Shown here: in pieces, positions 11,921 through 23,033 of the stretch
How positions within the stretch are numbered: the first letter of the stretch is position 1
Layout of the letters: the number at the start of each line of letters is the position of its first letter
Assembly (NCBI GenBank): GCA_947359465.1
Contig: OX375872.1
Span: 135,086,011 to 135,150,010, forward strand
DNA from: Metellina segmentata
Taxonomy: Eukaryota; Arthropoda; Arachnida; Araneae; Tetragnathidae
DNA: 64,000 nucleotides
Reading direction: 5' to 3'
Notes under the pieces: model-generated
What the model was told of the DNA's origin: nothing
Databases searched by the model: none
What the model saw: the letters and a program-made list of their open reading frames with translations, nothing else
Made by a program: the position numbers and the translations under genes

Positions 11921-12364
11921 ATGAAACTGAAGCCATGTCTGCTGTGCCTTTTGATCACAGCGCTTTTGGCTTGCGGAAACAGTCTGCCGAGCCCGTTCAA
12001 CCTGCCAGATTCCACGGATATTGCTGAGATATCTTCTGCTCTCACAAGCGCCGAGCCTAGGCAGATGGGCCTAATTGGATTCACTGCCTTGGGAGCCATG
12101 ATGTTTCCCATATTAGTATCCTTGGGGATGGCCAGTTTCGTGTCCCACTTACCGACAGTGTTCAAAGAGTTTGCCTCCGAATTCGGAATACCATCAACCC
12201 CTCCTCGGAAGTTCTTTTTATTCAAACGAAAGCTGTTCAACCTCCGGAGAACTCAAGACTTCGATTTGGATAGAGTGATCGACAATTTCCAAAGACGTTT
12301 CGACCAGATCCCAGCTGCTGATGAGAACTTCATGAGGCATCTCTATGGACGAAGTAAACGCTGA
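11921..12364 (+). CDS. small secreted protein of unknown family, member 1 (147 aa)
   Basis: Function unknown. The ATG at 11921 is chosen because it follows a good splice acceptor (TATTGTTTTCTAG, ending 11913) by seven bases and opens directly into a signal peptide: MKLKP, hydrophobic CLLCLLITALLAC, probable cleavage around residues 20-21. The open frame extends six codons upstream, but those codons run across the acceptor. Residues 47-75 form a hydrophobic segment beginning RQMG and containing GAMMFPILVSLGM, then SHLPTVF. Residues 95-147 are basic and hydrophilic (FKRK, LRR, QRR), ending YGRSKR. No cysteine remains after the signal peptide, so it is not a disulfide-knot toxin. The G-x4-PIL core recurs in the proteins at 32762 and 45041, both on the same strand. 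A possible AATAAA lies at 13036. It could be a membrane-active peptide, a hormone precursor or a short single-pass membrane protein. Confidence 0.75.
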   Translation: MKLKPCLLCLLITALLACGNSLPSPFNLPDSTDIAEISSALTSAEPRQMGLIGFTALGAMMFPILVSLGMASFVSHLPTVFKEFASEFGIPSTPPRKFFLFKRKLFNLRRTQDFDLDRVIDNFQRRFDQIPAADENFMRHLYGRSKR

Positions 12365-12774
12365 GATAAAATTACGAGTTTTCGTAAGCCTTCTGCTGTT
12401 TACAATAACTTTCGAAGGAGTTTTGTTTCGTTAAGGAATTTTCGATTCTTCCTTTCGGTATTATTTATGACGTTTGGCAGTGCCGAAACTGTAAAAAGCT
12501 TCATTACGTGTCCTGTATTCACTTACAAGTTATAAATTAGAGTTATTCATGCATAATTGCTGGATAAAATTGCATTAGAATATTCTGAGTCGGTTGTCAT
12601 TTTAGAATTAGCGAAAGGATTATAAAGGATTGGATCTTGGGCTATTAAGATTTATAATTTCCTGTAGAAGCAGTCAAGTGGTTTTTCGATTTTGCTGCAC
12701 ATGCGAAAGGTTTTTGGAGTTATATATTGATTTCATGATTTGTGCAATCAAACGGGTTTTACATCATGAACTTT

Positions 12775-13010
12775 ACGTAGCACGTAACTTTACGTTGACA
12801 AGCTGCTAATTTACGTTAACAAGCTGTTAACTTTACGTTAACAAGCTGGTATCTTTAGGTTAACACTCTGATAAATTTTAGTAACTTTACGTTAACACTT
12901 TGGAAACTTTTAGTAACCTTATGTTAACACTCTGTTAACTTGTAGTAACTTTAAGTTAACACTCAGGTAACTTTTCGTAAATTTACATTAACACACTTGT
13001 AGCTTTGTAT
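12775..13010. repeat. short tandem repeat, TTTACGTTAAC units
   Basis: Roughly seven to eight units of AACTTTACGTTAACA with AAGCTG or CTCTG spacers, 20-40 bp apart, decaying rightward. It lies in the probable 3' untranslated or flanking region of secreted-protein gene 1. Confidence 0.8.
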
Positions 13011-13035
13011 AACACGGGCTTGCTTTACAAATTAT

Positions 13036-13041
13036 AATAAA
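13036..13041 (+). terminator. possible poly(A) signal for secreted-protein gene 1
   Basis: AATAAA in TATAATAAAG, ~670 bp after the stop codon. AT-rich sequence makes chance matches common. Confidence 0.3.
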
Positions 13042-13049
13042 GTAAAATT

Positions 13050-15160
13050 AACATGATTGAATTTTTGTTTTAAATCGTCCTATCTATAATTGCCATGTGA
13101 CATGGATTTGTTTTATGAATTGGAATAAATGAGCTATCATAAAAGTATAAATGCAATTTTTATATAAATTATCCTAACATTATTTAAAGTATTAATTTAA
13201 TTTGGTTAATACTTGCTTTCATATGCTGTCATTGAAATAAATTCCTTTAGAGTTTTATTCTGTATATTTTGAGCTATTGCTTAAAAAAGTTTTGATAACT
13301 ATAGAAAAATGGTCTTTTATGTACTATTTGCAAGTCTAGATACGTCAAGTAGTTTATTCCAAAGATTAAATGTGCTGTTTATTTGAACCCATATTTGTAA
13401 TATGTGGCTGTATGATTTCAAAAAATGTAATTTTGAAACATTGAATTTTCTGATTTTTTTAATATAGCCTATAAAACACACTATGTTATAATTCATAACT
13501 TTTTATTATTACCTTTACACACACATGGTATAAAGAAAACTATATTTATGTTATAATATGGTGTATAACACATGATATAAAAAGTAAACTATACATATAT
13601 ACATAATAAGAAATATTGTTCTCCTAAAAATGGCTTTTAGACAGTCAACTGTTTTAAAAGAAGGCTACATTATACTTGAATTTGAGTTTAATATCGTATC
13701 AATGACAAGAAAAAGTTTGAAAAATTGATAAATTAATAAATTGCCCTCTGCACCAACTTTCAATTAATTCTAGTTTTCAATAATAGTTTATATCGTTATT
13801 GAATTCTTCAATTAATAGGAAATATTGTATAATTTTACTTACTATGTGAAATTATTAATCTTTGGTCTCATTATTATATGTAGAAAGTAAATATCAGTAT
13901 TATATAACTACAAATATTCATATTATGTTTTTTTAAATAAACTTCAGTATTATGGTGAGAAATTGAGATATCAGTATTATGGAGCAAAGAAGTTTTGTAA
14001 GTGAAATAAACAATATTCATGAACGATTTTCGATCTTGTTCTTTTTATTCGTCGAATACATCTTTTATTCAGCAACAAAGTGTTGGATTTTCACTCACGT
14101 GAATATCAACAATAAAATAGAATGATTCTTCCTGAAATCAATTATTTCAATCTCCTTAAAGCTGTTCGAAATTTTTGATTATGTTTAGTGAAAATTAAAT
14201 TAACAATTAATTTGCAAGTCCAAGAAGCGAAATGTTGAGGTGTATACATTTATATCAGTTTTACTATTAGTTTGCGCTAAATGTAAAAAAAAGTTATACG
14301 TTCTTATTCACAAACTTCACGATTGTTGATTATTTTGCTAGGCCAATACAGGAAAGAGTGAAGTCCTTTTATTATTAATAACCACCCCCCTTAAATTTTG
14401 ATAATTTAAATTGCATATTTGACTATATTTTTTATTGAACAAAAGCAAACTCCCCTTGCACCACAAAAGTACAACAGGGGCTTACAGAAGTAAGGTGATT
14501 TAACAAAGAAACAGTGGGAAATAAAATGCAAGTAAAGTTACAAGATTTGATGAATTGGTGTTTGAACATTAAATAAATGGATAGGCTGTTTCGGATTACG
14601 ACTGAAAGGTTTACGGTGAAAACGTCTTGTTAGCGCATAGTAATTATTTGGTGGAGCAAATAAATGAAAGAAAGACGAATTCAGTAGTCAATTCAGTGTT
14701 TATCGAAAGTTGACAAGTTGCTCTTCCGTGTAGACTACGTTCTATGCATTTCTACTTGGTTTTTCAAGGAGTTTGTGAAACTTCAATTTTTCAAATGAGA
14801 TACAAAGTTTCACAATCAACACCTATCCACTTTCACACCTAACGACTCAAATCGACAGGCGTTAGCTTTCGTTTGAATCAATTAATCTATTTCTCAATTG
14901 CCAATGAAATAAAATCGTTGTGGCAAGAAGCGCGTCTAGCACTTTTTAACGTGATATCTTTTCATTAATTTTATTACTTTATCATCAAATAAACAACACG
15001 GTGGCTCAGTATCTATCACTAACAATTGATATCGGTACGACACGACGGTTCAATATCAATCTTCAAGAATTGAGAAAAAGTCGTTTCATGAATCATTAAG
15101 TGATTCGGAGCAGAAAATTACCTTTCGCCTTAATAGCTTTATTCGCAGCTATTAACCTTG
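13050..15160. other. AT-rich intergenic DNA
   Basis: No open frame of note and no clear repeat family. The right part (14,700-15,160) is the upstream flank of the chemoreceptor gene. Confidence 0.5.
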
Positions 15161-15170
15161 TGATGGTCAC

Positions 15171-15180
15171 TATAAAATAA
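15171..15180 (+). promoter_or_regulatory. possible TATA box of chemoreceptor gene
   Basis: TATAAAATAA, 138 bp upstream of the first in-frame ATG. No clear initiator is visible ~30 bp downstream, so this is a weak call. Confidence 0.25.
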
Positions 15181-15308
15181 TTACATTTACCTGAGAAAAA
15201 AAAAGAAACAAAACAGCCAATGTGGAAGTTTCCGAGTTCTATTACCACCTAATCATCAACAGGTACAAAAAGGACCAGATATCTGACTCTACTTTTGCTG
15301 ACAAGCTG

Positions 15309-16520
15309 ATGTTGCCAAGTATGCAGGATAAAATCATTGGGATGGATAAGCACCCTAAAATGTTCAAACTTCCCAAAACATCATCTAGTTTCGTAACACA
15401 GAGAAAAACCCAATACCACTGCATCTTCTTGCTCCTTTCGACATTTGGGGTCGACATAAGAAACGAAGAAGGAAAATCGAAGAAGTTCCGACCCCACAGA
15501 GCTGTTATTTTTCACATAATATGGATAACCACTGTATCGAATGCAATCGCCTGCTTCGATAGCGCTGATATGACGTACCATTGCTTCACGATGATCAAAT
15601 ACATGTGCTCGATGATATCCTGGTGGATTCTGGAAAAGAAGAAGATTCAACTCAATGCCCTCAGAGACGACCTGGAGAAGCTTAGACAACTCTTGCGGAG
15701 CACGGACAATACGGTGTATAACAGATGCATCCGGGTTGCGAATTTCCTTTTTTTATTTATTGTTTTCGGCCCGGGATTGATATGCTGTATCAAGCTACTG
15801 ATTGTCAATCAAAACCCGAAATTCTTTTGTCCCTACATCCAGTACATAATGGCTAACTATGGCAAAAACGAGGCTAGAGTTCTGCACTTTTTTGTCCTCA
15901 CGGCTTTTAACTACAGCAGTCTAGGTTTGCCTTACGCAGTGGGGCTGTGTTATTGCTTTTACTGTATAGAGCTGACTCGGCTATCGAAAAAGTTGGTTGC
16001 TATTCGAAGTCAAACATCAGAAGAAAACATGAATCTGGATAACATGTTCAATCGTTCCTTGCTTAAGGAAATTAATTTTTTCTCTATCAAAGTCACTCGT
16101 AAGTTCGAAGCCATGTTTTCGAGTTTGGTTTTCTTACTCATCGTGAATTCGTTCCTGGAGATATTTCGGATCGAAACAGTCATCCTCATGTACCTCAAAG
16201 GACGCTGGCAGCTTGATGTGTTCGTGCACGCTTTATATTATTCGACAATCGCCATGTTTTCGTTGTTGATGATTATCGTCAGCGCCGATCAAGTCCAGAA
16301 TAATCTCAACGATAAGAATGAGATGGTGTCGGAGTCTCTGAAGTCGCGATCAGTACCAACTCTGATTCAAGAACTGTTGGACGAAATACGAAGCTGGCGT
16401 GAAATTAAGCAGGTGCGCTTAACTGCATGGGGAATGTTCAAAATCAAACGGGATCTGTTCTTGAGCATGACAGCTCTTTATATCTCCTATGGTGTTATTA
16501 TTGCGCAGTTCACAGCATAG
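15309..16520 (+). CDS. gustatory-receptor-family seven-transmembrane chemoreceptor
   Basis: Probable ligand-gated chemosensory receptor of the arthropod gustatory receptor family, acting in the plasma membrane of sensory neurons. From the ATG at 15309 it has 403 residues, within the family's usual 350-480. Hydrophobic segments lie at about residues 64-83, 92-108, 143-165, 192-221, 271-296, 305-328 and 382-403. The last contains SYGVIIAQF (393-401), which fits the family's C-terminal TY-x5-QF signature with S for T. The open frame continues 29 codons upstream to a GTG at 15222, without an in-frame ATG, back to a TGA at 15192, so an upstream exon could supply the true start. There is no intron inside the 1.2-kb frame. 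An AATAAA lies at 17085. Family assignment is firm; ligand and expression cannot be inferred. Confidence 0.8.
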   Translation: MLPSMQDKIIGMDKHPKMFKLPKTSSSFVTQRKTQYHCIFLLLSTFGVDIRNEEGKSKKFRPHRAVIFHIIWITTVSNAIACFDSADMTYHCFTMIKYMCSMISWWILEKKKIQLNALRDDLEKLRQLLRSTDNTVYNRCIRVANFLFLFIVFGPGLICCIKLLIVNQNPKFFCPYIQYIMANYGKNEARVLHFFVLTAFNYSSLGLPYAVGLCYCFYCIELTRLSKKLVAIRSQTSEENMNLDNMFNRSLLKEINFFSIKVTRKFEAMFSSLVFLLIVNSFLEIFRIETVILMYLKGRWQLDVFVHALYYSTIAMFSLLMIIVSADQVQNNLNDKNEMVSESLKSRSVPTLIQELLDEIRSWREIKQVRLTAWGMFKIKRDLFLSMTALYISYGVIIAQFTA

Positions 16521-16799
16521 TAGTTCAAGCAAATACAGAACTGTTCCCTTCAGAAACCTTCTCTTTAGTTCAAGCAAAGACTAAAAACTTTCATATCAAG
16601 TGTGTACATTTTTTAGCACCAGAAAATTCTTACAAGCCAGTTCCAATTCCACAAACTATATTACCGCTTACTAGAAAAGACATAAAGCTATGAATGTCGT
16701 GTCTTATTTTCATCCAAAGTATCTTCATCATCGTTATCTGATGAATATATATTGTTGTGTGTGGTTTAATTGTTGCGTGTGGGCACTGCACCAATGCTT

Positions 16800-16925
16800 T
16801 CGACACGATATATCGTCTATCAAGATCTGACCTATTTTGCTAATGGGGAGATATCTCGTCATCAAAATATTGGCTTTCTTTCTATGATTATGTAATCAAG
16901 ATCTGGTTAGCTTTAGTTCTAACTC
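16800..16925. mobile_element. TTAA-type MITE fragment
   Basis: Contains ACGATATATCGTC, ATCAAGATCTGACC, GGGGAGATATCTCGTCATCA and ATCAAGATCTGGT, the internal blocks of the MITE family seen at 31825 and elsewhere. The termini are not recognisable. Confidence 0.5.
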
Positions 16926-17084
16926 CAGACTATGTTTAAACCACAAACTAATCTAGATAAACGCTGTAGTGCTTTATATTTCCAATTGTTATCAATGGCA
17001 TGAATTGATAAATATATAAATTTATATGTAGTGTAGTTATAGTAATATAATGCTATATTTCCACCACAGTTATATTAGATATTC

Positions 17085-17090
17085 AATAAA
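17085..17090 (+). terminator. possible poly(A) signal of chemoreceptor gene
   Basis: AATAAA, 565 bp after the stop codon, in AT-rich sequence. Chance is possible. Confidence 0.3.
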
Positions 17091-17569
17091 TTTAAATATT
17101 TTGAAACACACGATTCTATTATAAATTGTAATCTAGAAAAGCATCTTAATAAATTATGATAATTAAAATAGTATGTGAATAAAATCCAACTCGTATTTTA
17201 GTCAAAAGTAAAAATAAAATGAGTGAAGAATCAATGATCTCTCTCTTTCTCTCTCTGAACATATTATGTTTGTTATCTGTTACAACTCAGTTCATCAATC
17301 GTTCCGAGTACTTCGAGTTTGATGGCTATGTAGCTATTTTTAGCTAGCAATCAAATTCAAAAACGAGATGGGGTACCCTAATTTGGTGCAACCAAGAACA
17401 TAAATACACAGAAATTCAGAATAAATACATTTTTCTGTTGTTTAGTTTATACGATTAATTTATTTTCAAATATGAAATGTATTCGACGAGTAGTCTAGTA
17501 GTATTGTCTTGTGTTTGGCGCATCTAGGTTGAATATGATCCTTGCACCAACGCCAAATCAACCAGCCAA

Positions 17570-17930
17570 TTAGCAGCTGATTTTACCAACCAAGCAGTTG
17601 ATTTTAACATCAAGATTCCTACTTTCAGACATTAATAGACTGAGAAATCTTACGTTTCAGTCCATTCAAGTAAAAAAAAATATCGCAATCGAAACTCAAA
17701 ACGACATTACATTCTGATAAGGTTTTAGCAAATTGTTTGCAAACTTTTAAATACGTATAAATGTATATAAGAATAGGAATGCCTCTTTAATAATTCTGAC
17801 AGCTGCATTCTTTAAATTAATGTTAAGCGATAAATATGTCTCTCGAGTTCCTTCGATTTTATCTAAATTGAAAATCTGCCTTTTACTTCATTCACGAATA
17901 AAACTACTACAATCAACTATAAATTTGCAT
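17570..17930. repeat. dispersed repeat, related to 23330-23950
   Basis: Shares GTTGATTTTAACATCA, CTTTCAGACATTAATA, ACTGAGA, CTGATAAGG-like sequence, CTGCATTCTTTAAA and TTAATGTTAA with 23335-23370 plus 23707-23920. Here the sequence is uninterrupted, whereas the other copy carries a SINE, so this acts as a paralogous empty site. Confidence 0.65.
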
Positions 17931-18629
17931 CAAATTCTTGCTAAGTTTTAACGAACTTTTTAGCTATGGAAAAAGTGTATCTTTTATAACTCTGACATCT
18001 GTAATCGTTAAATTTGTTTTAAACGTTCATTTATATAACGGTTAGATACCTTTTATTTTTAATTTTTAATATATAGGATTACCATATTAAAATATTTTAT
18101 TTCTCAGTTAAAGGTTATATTTCCAAAAAAATATACACAAAATTGAAGTTAACATCTTAGAAAATCAGTAACTAATCAAGATGTAACTTTTTAATACACT
18201 TCAAGTCAATTACAATTACCTTAAAATTTTTTAAGCAATATTTATAATGCTGCATTCATTTTTATTTTATGCATTTGTAACGATGGCCACTTTAAACTTG
18301 CATTTTTAAAATATAGATCATGACGAAAATTGAGTCAAAAATTATAAATGTACTTAGAATTATATTTATCAACTTAAATAATTCAAATTCAAATTTTAAA
18401 TAAAAAAAATGATAATATAGTTGATGTAATAATGAATTGGGTGTTAAATTTAAAAAATTTCGGCTCAATTTTTTAATTTATAGTAAAACATTTTTCATAC
18501 AAAACCCTTTTGCTATAAATTGAAATAAATAAGTATTTTTTTTAACTGCGTTTTTTTGTAAAATTAAATTTTTCTAATTAATTCTTTAAAAACAGAAACA
18601 TTGAAACTGATAATCACAAAATTAAACTT

Positions 18630-18905
18630 GGTAGTTTGTTGAATTTACGTTTCATTGGAGTAACACAAGGATCTATTAAAGATGGTCCGGAATCAAACCC
18701 GAAGGGAAGGAACCGAGGACAACACCACGGAATGTTGAACCATGGTCAGATGACAAGCTGGCACCCTACCCTCCAAACTTCCACACCAAGCTTAGGTAAG
18801 GACATTTGAGGCTACAACAGATTTAACGTGCACCAACCCAATTTGTACAGGGTGGTCTATGGTTGGATTCGAACACCACCACCCCCGGTTGCTAACCCCT
18901 TGTTA
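18630..18905 (-). mobile_element. SINE family A copy (head type 2)
   Basis: Minus orientation. Diverged body with AACACAAGGATC, GGTCCGGAATCAAACCCGAA, GGTCAGATGACAAG and a head remnant with TGGATTCGAACACC and CGGTTGCTAACCC. Considerably older than the copies at 21506 and 22543. Confidence 0.7.
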
Positions 18906-18969
18906 AGTTAAGTAATTGAAGTTAATTAACTAATTAACAGGGAAAGATCCCATTACATTATTAAGATTT

Positions 18970-19340
18970 ATTTAATGCTGGCAAAATACCCGATCTTACT
19001 CGGTTTGAATTGGTTAACTCTAGATTGAAGAAATGATCAAAATATATAATGACTGCTGTCTTTCGCAGTATAAAGTAATATTTGAACACCTTTCGTCATC
19101 TTTTGGCATCAGAAGGGTTCAAAGCTGAAAGAAAACTTGAAATGGGTCGAAAATATTGAATGTACAAACAAACATTCCATTCTTATTTATATAGACTAGC
19201 AAAATACCCGACCTTACTCGGTTTAAATTGGTTTACTCTAGATTGAAGACATAATGAAAATATATAATGACTTACGTTTTTCGTAGAATAAAATTAATAT
19301 TTCAACACCTTTCGTCATCTTTATAATTTCTACAACTTTA
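18970..19340. repeat. dispersed repeat, two tandem copies
   Basis: GGCAAAATACCCGATCTTAC at 18978 recurs as AGCAAAATACCCGACCTTAC at 19197. Each is followed by TCTAGATTGAAGA, ATATATAATGACT and AACACCTTTCGTCATCTTT. The intervening segment GGTTCAAAGCTGAAAGAAAAC (in part) recurs at 20680. It resembles LINE 3' ends but the class is not certain. Confidence 0.6.
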
Positions 19341-20449
19341 CTTTGGATATAAATCCTGCACATGAATATCCATTCATGTAATGCATTTCACATGCATCGC
19401 ACCCTTGCTGTATCACAAAGCTACAAAATGACGAAAGGTGATACTAAGGTTACTACTATAAAAGACGATTTTGAAGGAGATTTAGAATTCCCTTTCTTAA
19501 GTTATTTTCATGTTCAACTCAATTATTAAAATTGACGATTTACGGCGAGAGCTATCGCACTCATAGTCAATCTAACAATTTTTTTTACTTTTGGCACCCT
19601 TGCATCAGGTATACGACATAGTGGAATTTCGCCATCTTCTCCTGTCATTATGACAAAAAAGTATTTTAAGTTTTAAAACTTCTAGTTCGGACTTTTTAAA
19701 CATTATTATTCTTTCAATAACGGCATAATTACACTTTAAATTTGCTTTATTCTGACTTACCTGCCACTTTAAGTTGAATGCTTTGTATTTGTGTTGCGCG
19801 TGATGAACAGGAAGTACAATTTATTAAAATAATTAATATTTTAAACAGAAAAAAAAAGAAAACAGCGAGAAAAAAAACAAAAGAAAAGCTGTCGGGTAAA
19901 ACGTTGTTCTTAAAATATTAATTCGTGATTCTTTTTCATCTCTTGATCTCGCACAGTTGCAACAACTTACAACAAAAAGGTGCACACAATTAAGAAAGGC
20001 GAATTTAATTCAGAGCGAAAGAAACTGAAAATATCACTGCACGCGCGCACGTGCACAATCAATCAACACGAGTTTCAGTTTCATTTCCGTTTGTTGAAAA
20101 ATATCGTCTGTCCCAAATATTCAGAAATCGTTTACATTGCGCAAAGAACAAAAATAAGACTTGAAATAAATCAGAACTGAAATTCCATAAAGAATATCAG
20201 AGCTGAAATTCCATAAAAAACAAATAATTTTTGGGGAAAATAATTGCTTTTTCAGTAGTACTGGTAAAGCAATTTAAAAGTAATCGTAATACTCAATATA
20301 CGTTTCAATTTTTCCAAAAATATGGTTGATTTAAGTATACTTACTCAAATGCTTAAGAATGAAACTTATCTAAATATGAAAATAAAGAAATGTTTAATAT
20401 TGCATTCAACTGAACTAATATATAATGTATAAAATAAAGCACATTGCAA

Positions 20450-20760
20450 TCAAATACCTGGAATAAAGTTAATGTGATGCCTGTGCAAACACACAAACAC
20501 AAAATCGAAGATAGAACAGAAAGACAGACTTACGCAACCAAGTTCAGTCACTAAATGAAGATAAGTACTCACAGTATGCAAAGTTTCATGAAAATATATT
20601 AAACCGTGTGGCCGTGTATAGGGCACATACAATACATACAGACAGACACCAAACGCGCAAAAGGCGAGTTTGGTATCAGAAGGGTTCAAAACAGATAGAA
20701 AACTTGAAATGAGTCGAAAATGTTCAGTGTACAAACACTCCATTCTTATTTATATATATT
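20450..20760. repeat. dispersed repeat (LINE-tail-like)
   Basis: Contains GGCACATACAATACATACAG, CAGACACC and a block 20660-20755 matching 19100-19190 (ATCAGAAGGGTTCAAA, GAAAACTTGAAATG, CATTCTTATTTATAT). Non-coding; the open frames in it are not conserved between copies. Confidence 0.5.
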
Positions 20761-20859
20761 TGAAGTTTATAGATCCTTTCAATTACGAAAGTAAAATTTC
20801 AGGGAAAGTATTTTTAAAAGAAATAACAAAAAGCATGAATAAAGTTAGTTCCTCCGAGA

Positions 20860-21062
20860 GGTTTAGAAGAGACAGCTCTTCCATCAATATCTGGTCATTT
20901 TTTTCTAACGACGAGATACTCGTCATCAAGATATTGCCGATTTTTTGATGGAGACGAGATCAAGATCTGGTCGGTTTTCTTATGACGACGATATATCTCG
21001 TCGACTTAGATCTGGTCAGTTCCAAATGAAGCGGTAACTCGTCCGGACAACAACCAGGAGGG
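20860..21062. mobile_element. TTAA-type MITE, copy 3
   Basis: Right end reads ACAACAACCAGGAGGG followed by TTAA (21063-21066), the reverse complement of the CCCTCCTGGTGGTTGT left end of copy 4. The interior has GACGAGATACTCGTCATC and GACGACGATATATCTCGTC. The left end is decayed. Confidence 0.65.
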
Positions 21063-21505
21063 TTAAAGGCACTTTAAGGTTAGAAACAAAAGTCGGTCAT
21101 TAATGACTTCCCAGCCACGTTATGAAGTCTTGCTACGAAAGTTCTTGATCGATGTTTTTGTAAATGTGAACAATTGAATTACAAGGTACTGAACTCATGT
21201 CACGTTGCGCTCTAATTTAGACACGCAAGGCTGTTGATTTATTCTACCTTTTGGTCATTGGGGTATACGAACACGTACTTAGCGAAGATAGGGTCAGAGA
21301 AGTATTCCGTCGCCACTACTGAGGAAGGGCAGTAAAACCTTGAAATGTCGTCACTTAAGGGATCAAGAAACTTTGAGGACTTAAGCCGGTATGTCTCGAT
21401 TCATTAGAATAGAACCCTCTGGAAACACTATATTGCTCATTGAATAGACACTTTTGGGAAAATTTTGTAGGTCAAGAAGATTAAAATTGATTAGAACTAA
21501 TGCAG

Positions 21506-21842
21506 GTAAGGTAATTTTGGTAATTTTAGTTAACGTCGTACTAGAGCAACACAACGGGCTATTGACGACGGTCTGGGATCAATCCCTTAAGGGAAAGATT
21601 CGAGGACAACACCTCGTAATTTTGAACCACGGTCAGATGACGAAGCAACACCTGAGCTGGCATCCCACTCTCTATACTTCCACACCAACCCAATGTGAGG
21701 ACTTTCGGCCAACGACAGATTTAAGGTGCACCAGCCGCCTCTACACCATACGCTTACAAACATCCATGCCCGGACCCGGATTCGAACCAGGAATCTTCCG
21801 ATCTAGAGGCTAACACCTTAACCAATATACCGGTTGGTCGGC
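21506..21842 (-). mobile_element. SINE family A, full length (head type 1)
   Basis: tRNA-derived SINE in minus orientation, flanked by perfect 14-bp target duplications TAGAACTAATGCAG (21492-21505 and 21843-21856). The head, read on the minus strand, begins GCCGACCAACCGGTATATTG, has a GGTTCGAATCC B box, and leads into a ~260-bp body ending in GTTAACTAAAATTACC repeats. Confidence 0.9.
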
Positions 21843-21875
21843 TAGAACTAATGCAGAGAAGACTGCCAATTCAAG

Positions 21876-22202
21876 GGTAGGTAGGTATTTTAATTAACGT
21901 CGTACTGGAGCAACACGACGGGCTATTGATGACGGTCTGGGATAAAACCCGAAGGGAAAGATCCTGGACAACACCACGTCATTTTGACCAGAACAACACT
22001 TGAGTTGGCAGATGACGAGAACAACACTTGAGTTGGCACCACACTTTCCAAACTTCTACACCACCCCAATGAGAGGACATTTGAGGCCACGACGGATTTA
22101 ACGTTCATCAGCGTCACTTGTACCCCACGGTATTTGGGTTGGATTCTAACTCTCAATCATTCGGTTGTAATCCGTTATTCTTCCAACTGGGCTACCACAG
22201 CC
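21876..22202 (-). mobile_element. SINE family A body with head type 2
   Basis: Body landmarks: ACGTCGTACTGGAGCAACAC, GGTCTGGGATAAAACCCGAA, AGTTGGCA, CAATGAGAGGACATTTGAGG. The head (minus strand) is GGCTGTGGTAGCCCAGTTGG, then ACGGATTACAACCGAATG. It differs from head type 1 although the body is homologous. An internal 30-bp stretch (GACGAGAACAACACTTGAGT or close) is doubled at ~21976-22036. Confidence 0.8.
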
Positions 22203-22210
22203 TGCAAGTT

Positions 22211-22522
22211 GAAAGGCAGGTAGATAATTTAATTAATGTCGTAAATGAGCAACGGGCTATTGACGACTTTCCGGGAACAAACCCGAAGAAAAGGATCCCA
22301 GGACACACCATGTAATTTTGAGTCCGGTCAGGTGACAAGAATCCATGAGCTGACACCCCACCTTTACAAACTTCCATACCACACCAACGTGAGGACTCTT
22401 GAGGCCACGACGGATCTAACGTGTATCAACCTCCCTTGTACATGACGGTTTTTGGGTAGGATTCGAACTCGTACCCCTTCGGTTGCTAATCCGTTACTTT
22501 TCAAAACGGGTTACCACGGCCC
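22211..22522 (-). mobile_element. SINE family A body with head type 2
   Basis: Second head-to-tail copy. Body: GAGCAACGGGCTATTGACGA, AACAAACCCGAAGAAAAGG, ACGTGAGGACTCTTGAGGCC. The head is marked by CGGTTGCTAATCCGTTACT and GGGTTACCACGGCC on the plus strand. More degenerate than its right-hand neighbour. Confidence 0.8.
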
Positions 22523-22542
22523 GCGAATTGAAAGGTGGAATT

Positions 22543-22873
22543 GGTAATTGGTAATTATTAGTTAACGTCGTACTAGAGCAACACAACGGGCTATTGACGA
22601 CGGTCCGGGATCAGTCCCTTAAGGGAAAGATCCGAGGACAACACCTCGTAATTTTGAACCACGGTCAGATGACGAAGCAACACCTGAGCTGGCACCCCAC
22701 TCTCCAAACTTCCACACCAACCCAACGTGAGGACTTTCGGCCACGACAGATTTAAGGTGCACCAGCCGCCTCTACACCATGCGCTTACAAACATCCGTGC
22801 CCGGACCCGGATTCGAACCAGGAACCTTCCGATCTAGAGGCTAACACCTTAACCACTATACCGTTTGGTCGGC
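22543..22873 (-). mobile_element. SINE family A, full length (head type 1)
   Basis: Flanked by perfect 17-bp target duplications AATTGAAAGGTGGAATT (22526-22542 and 22874-22890). Nearly the same sequence as the 21506 copy, so it is a recent insertion. Tail (TTGGTAATT)n on the plus strand. Confidence 0.9.
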
Positions 22874-23033
22874 AATTGAAAGGTGGAATTATACGTGTGA
22901 GCCCCTCAGAGGGTTAAAAACATGAATCAAAAGTGTTTACATGAAATATTAATGTCTGTATTAATTAAAAATAAAATGTCTTAACTTTATTTTTCTAAAC
23001 TTTCCATTTTAAGCATTTTCTTATCAGGTTGGT

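Noticed and set aside
16427..16693. 88-codon plus-strand frame at the end of the receptor gene
   Set aside because: Overlaps the receptor coding sequence in another frame and has no motif.
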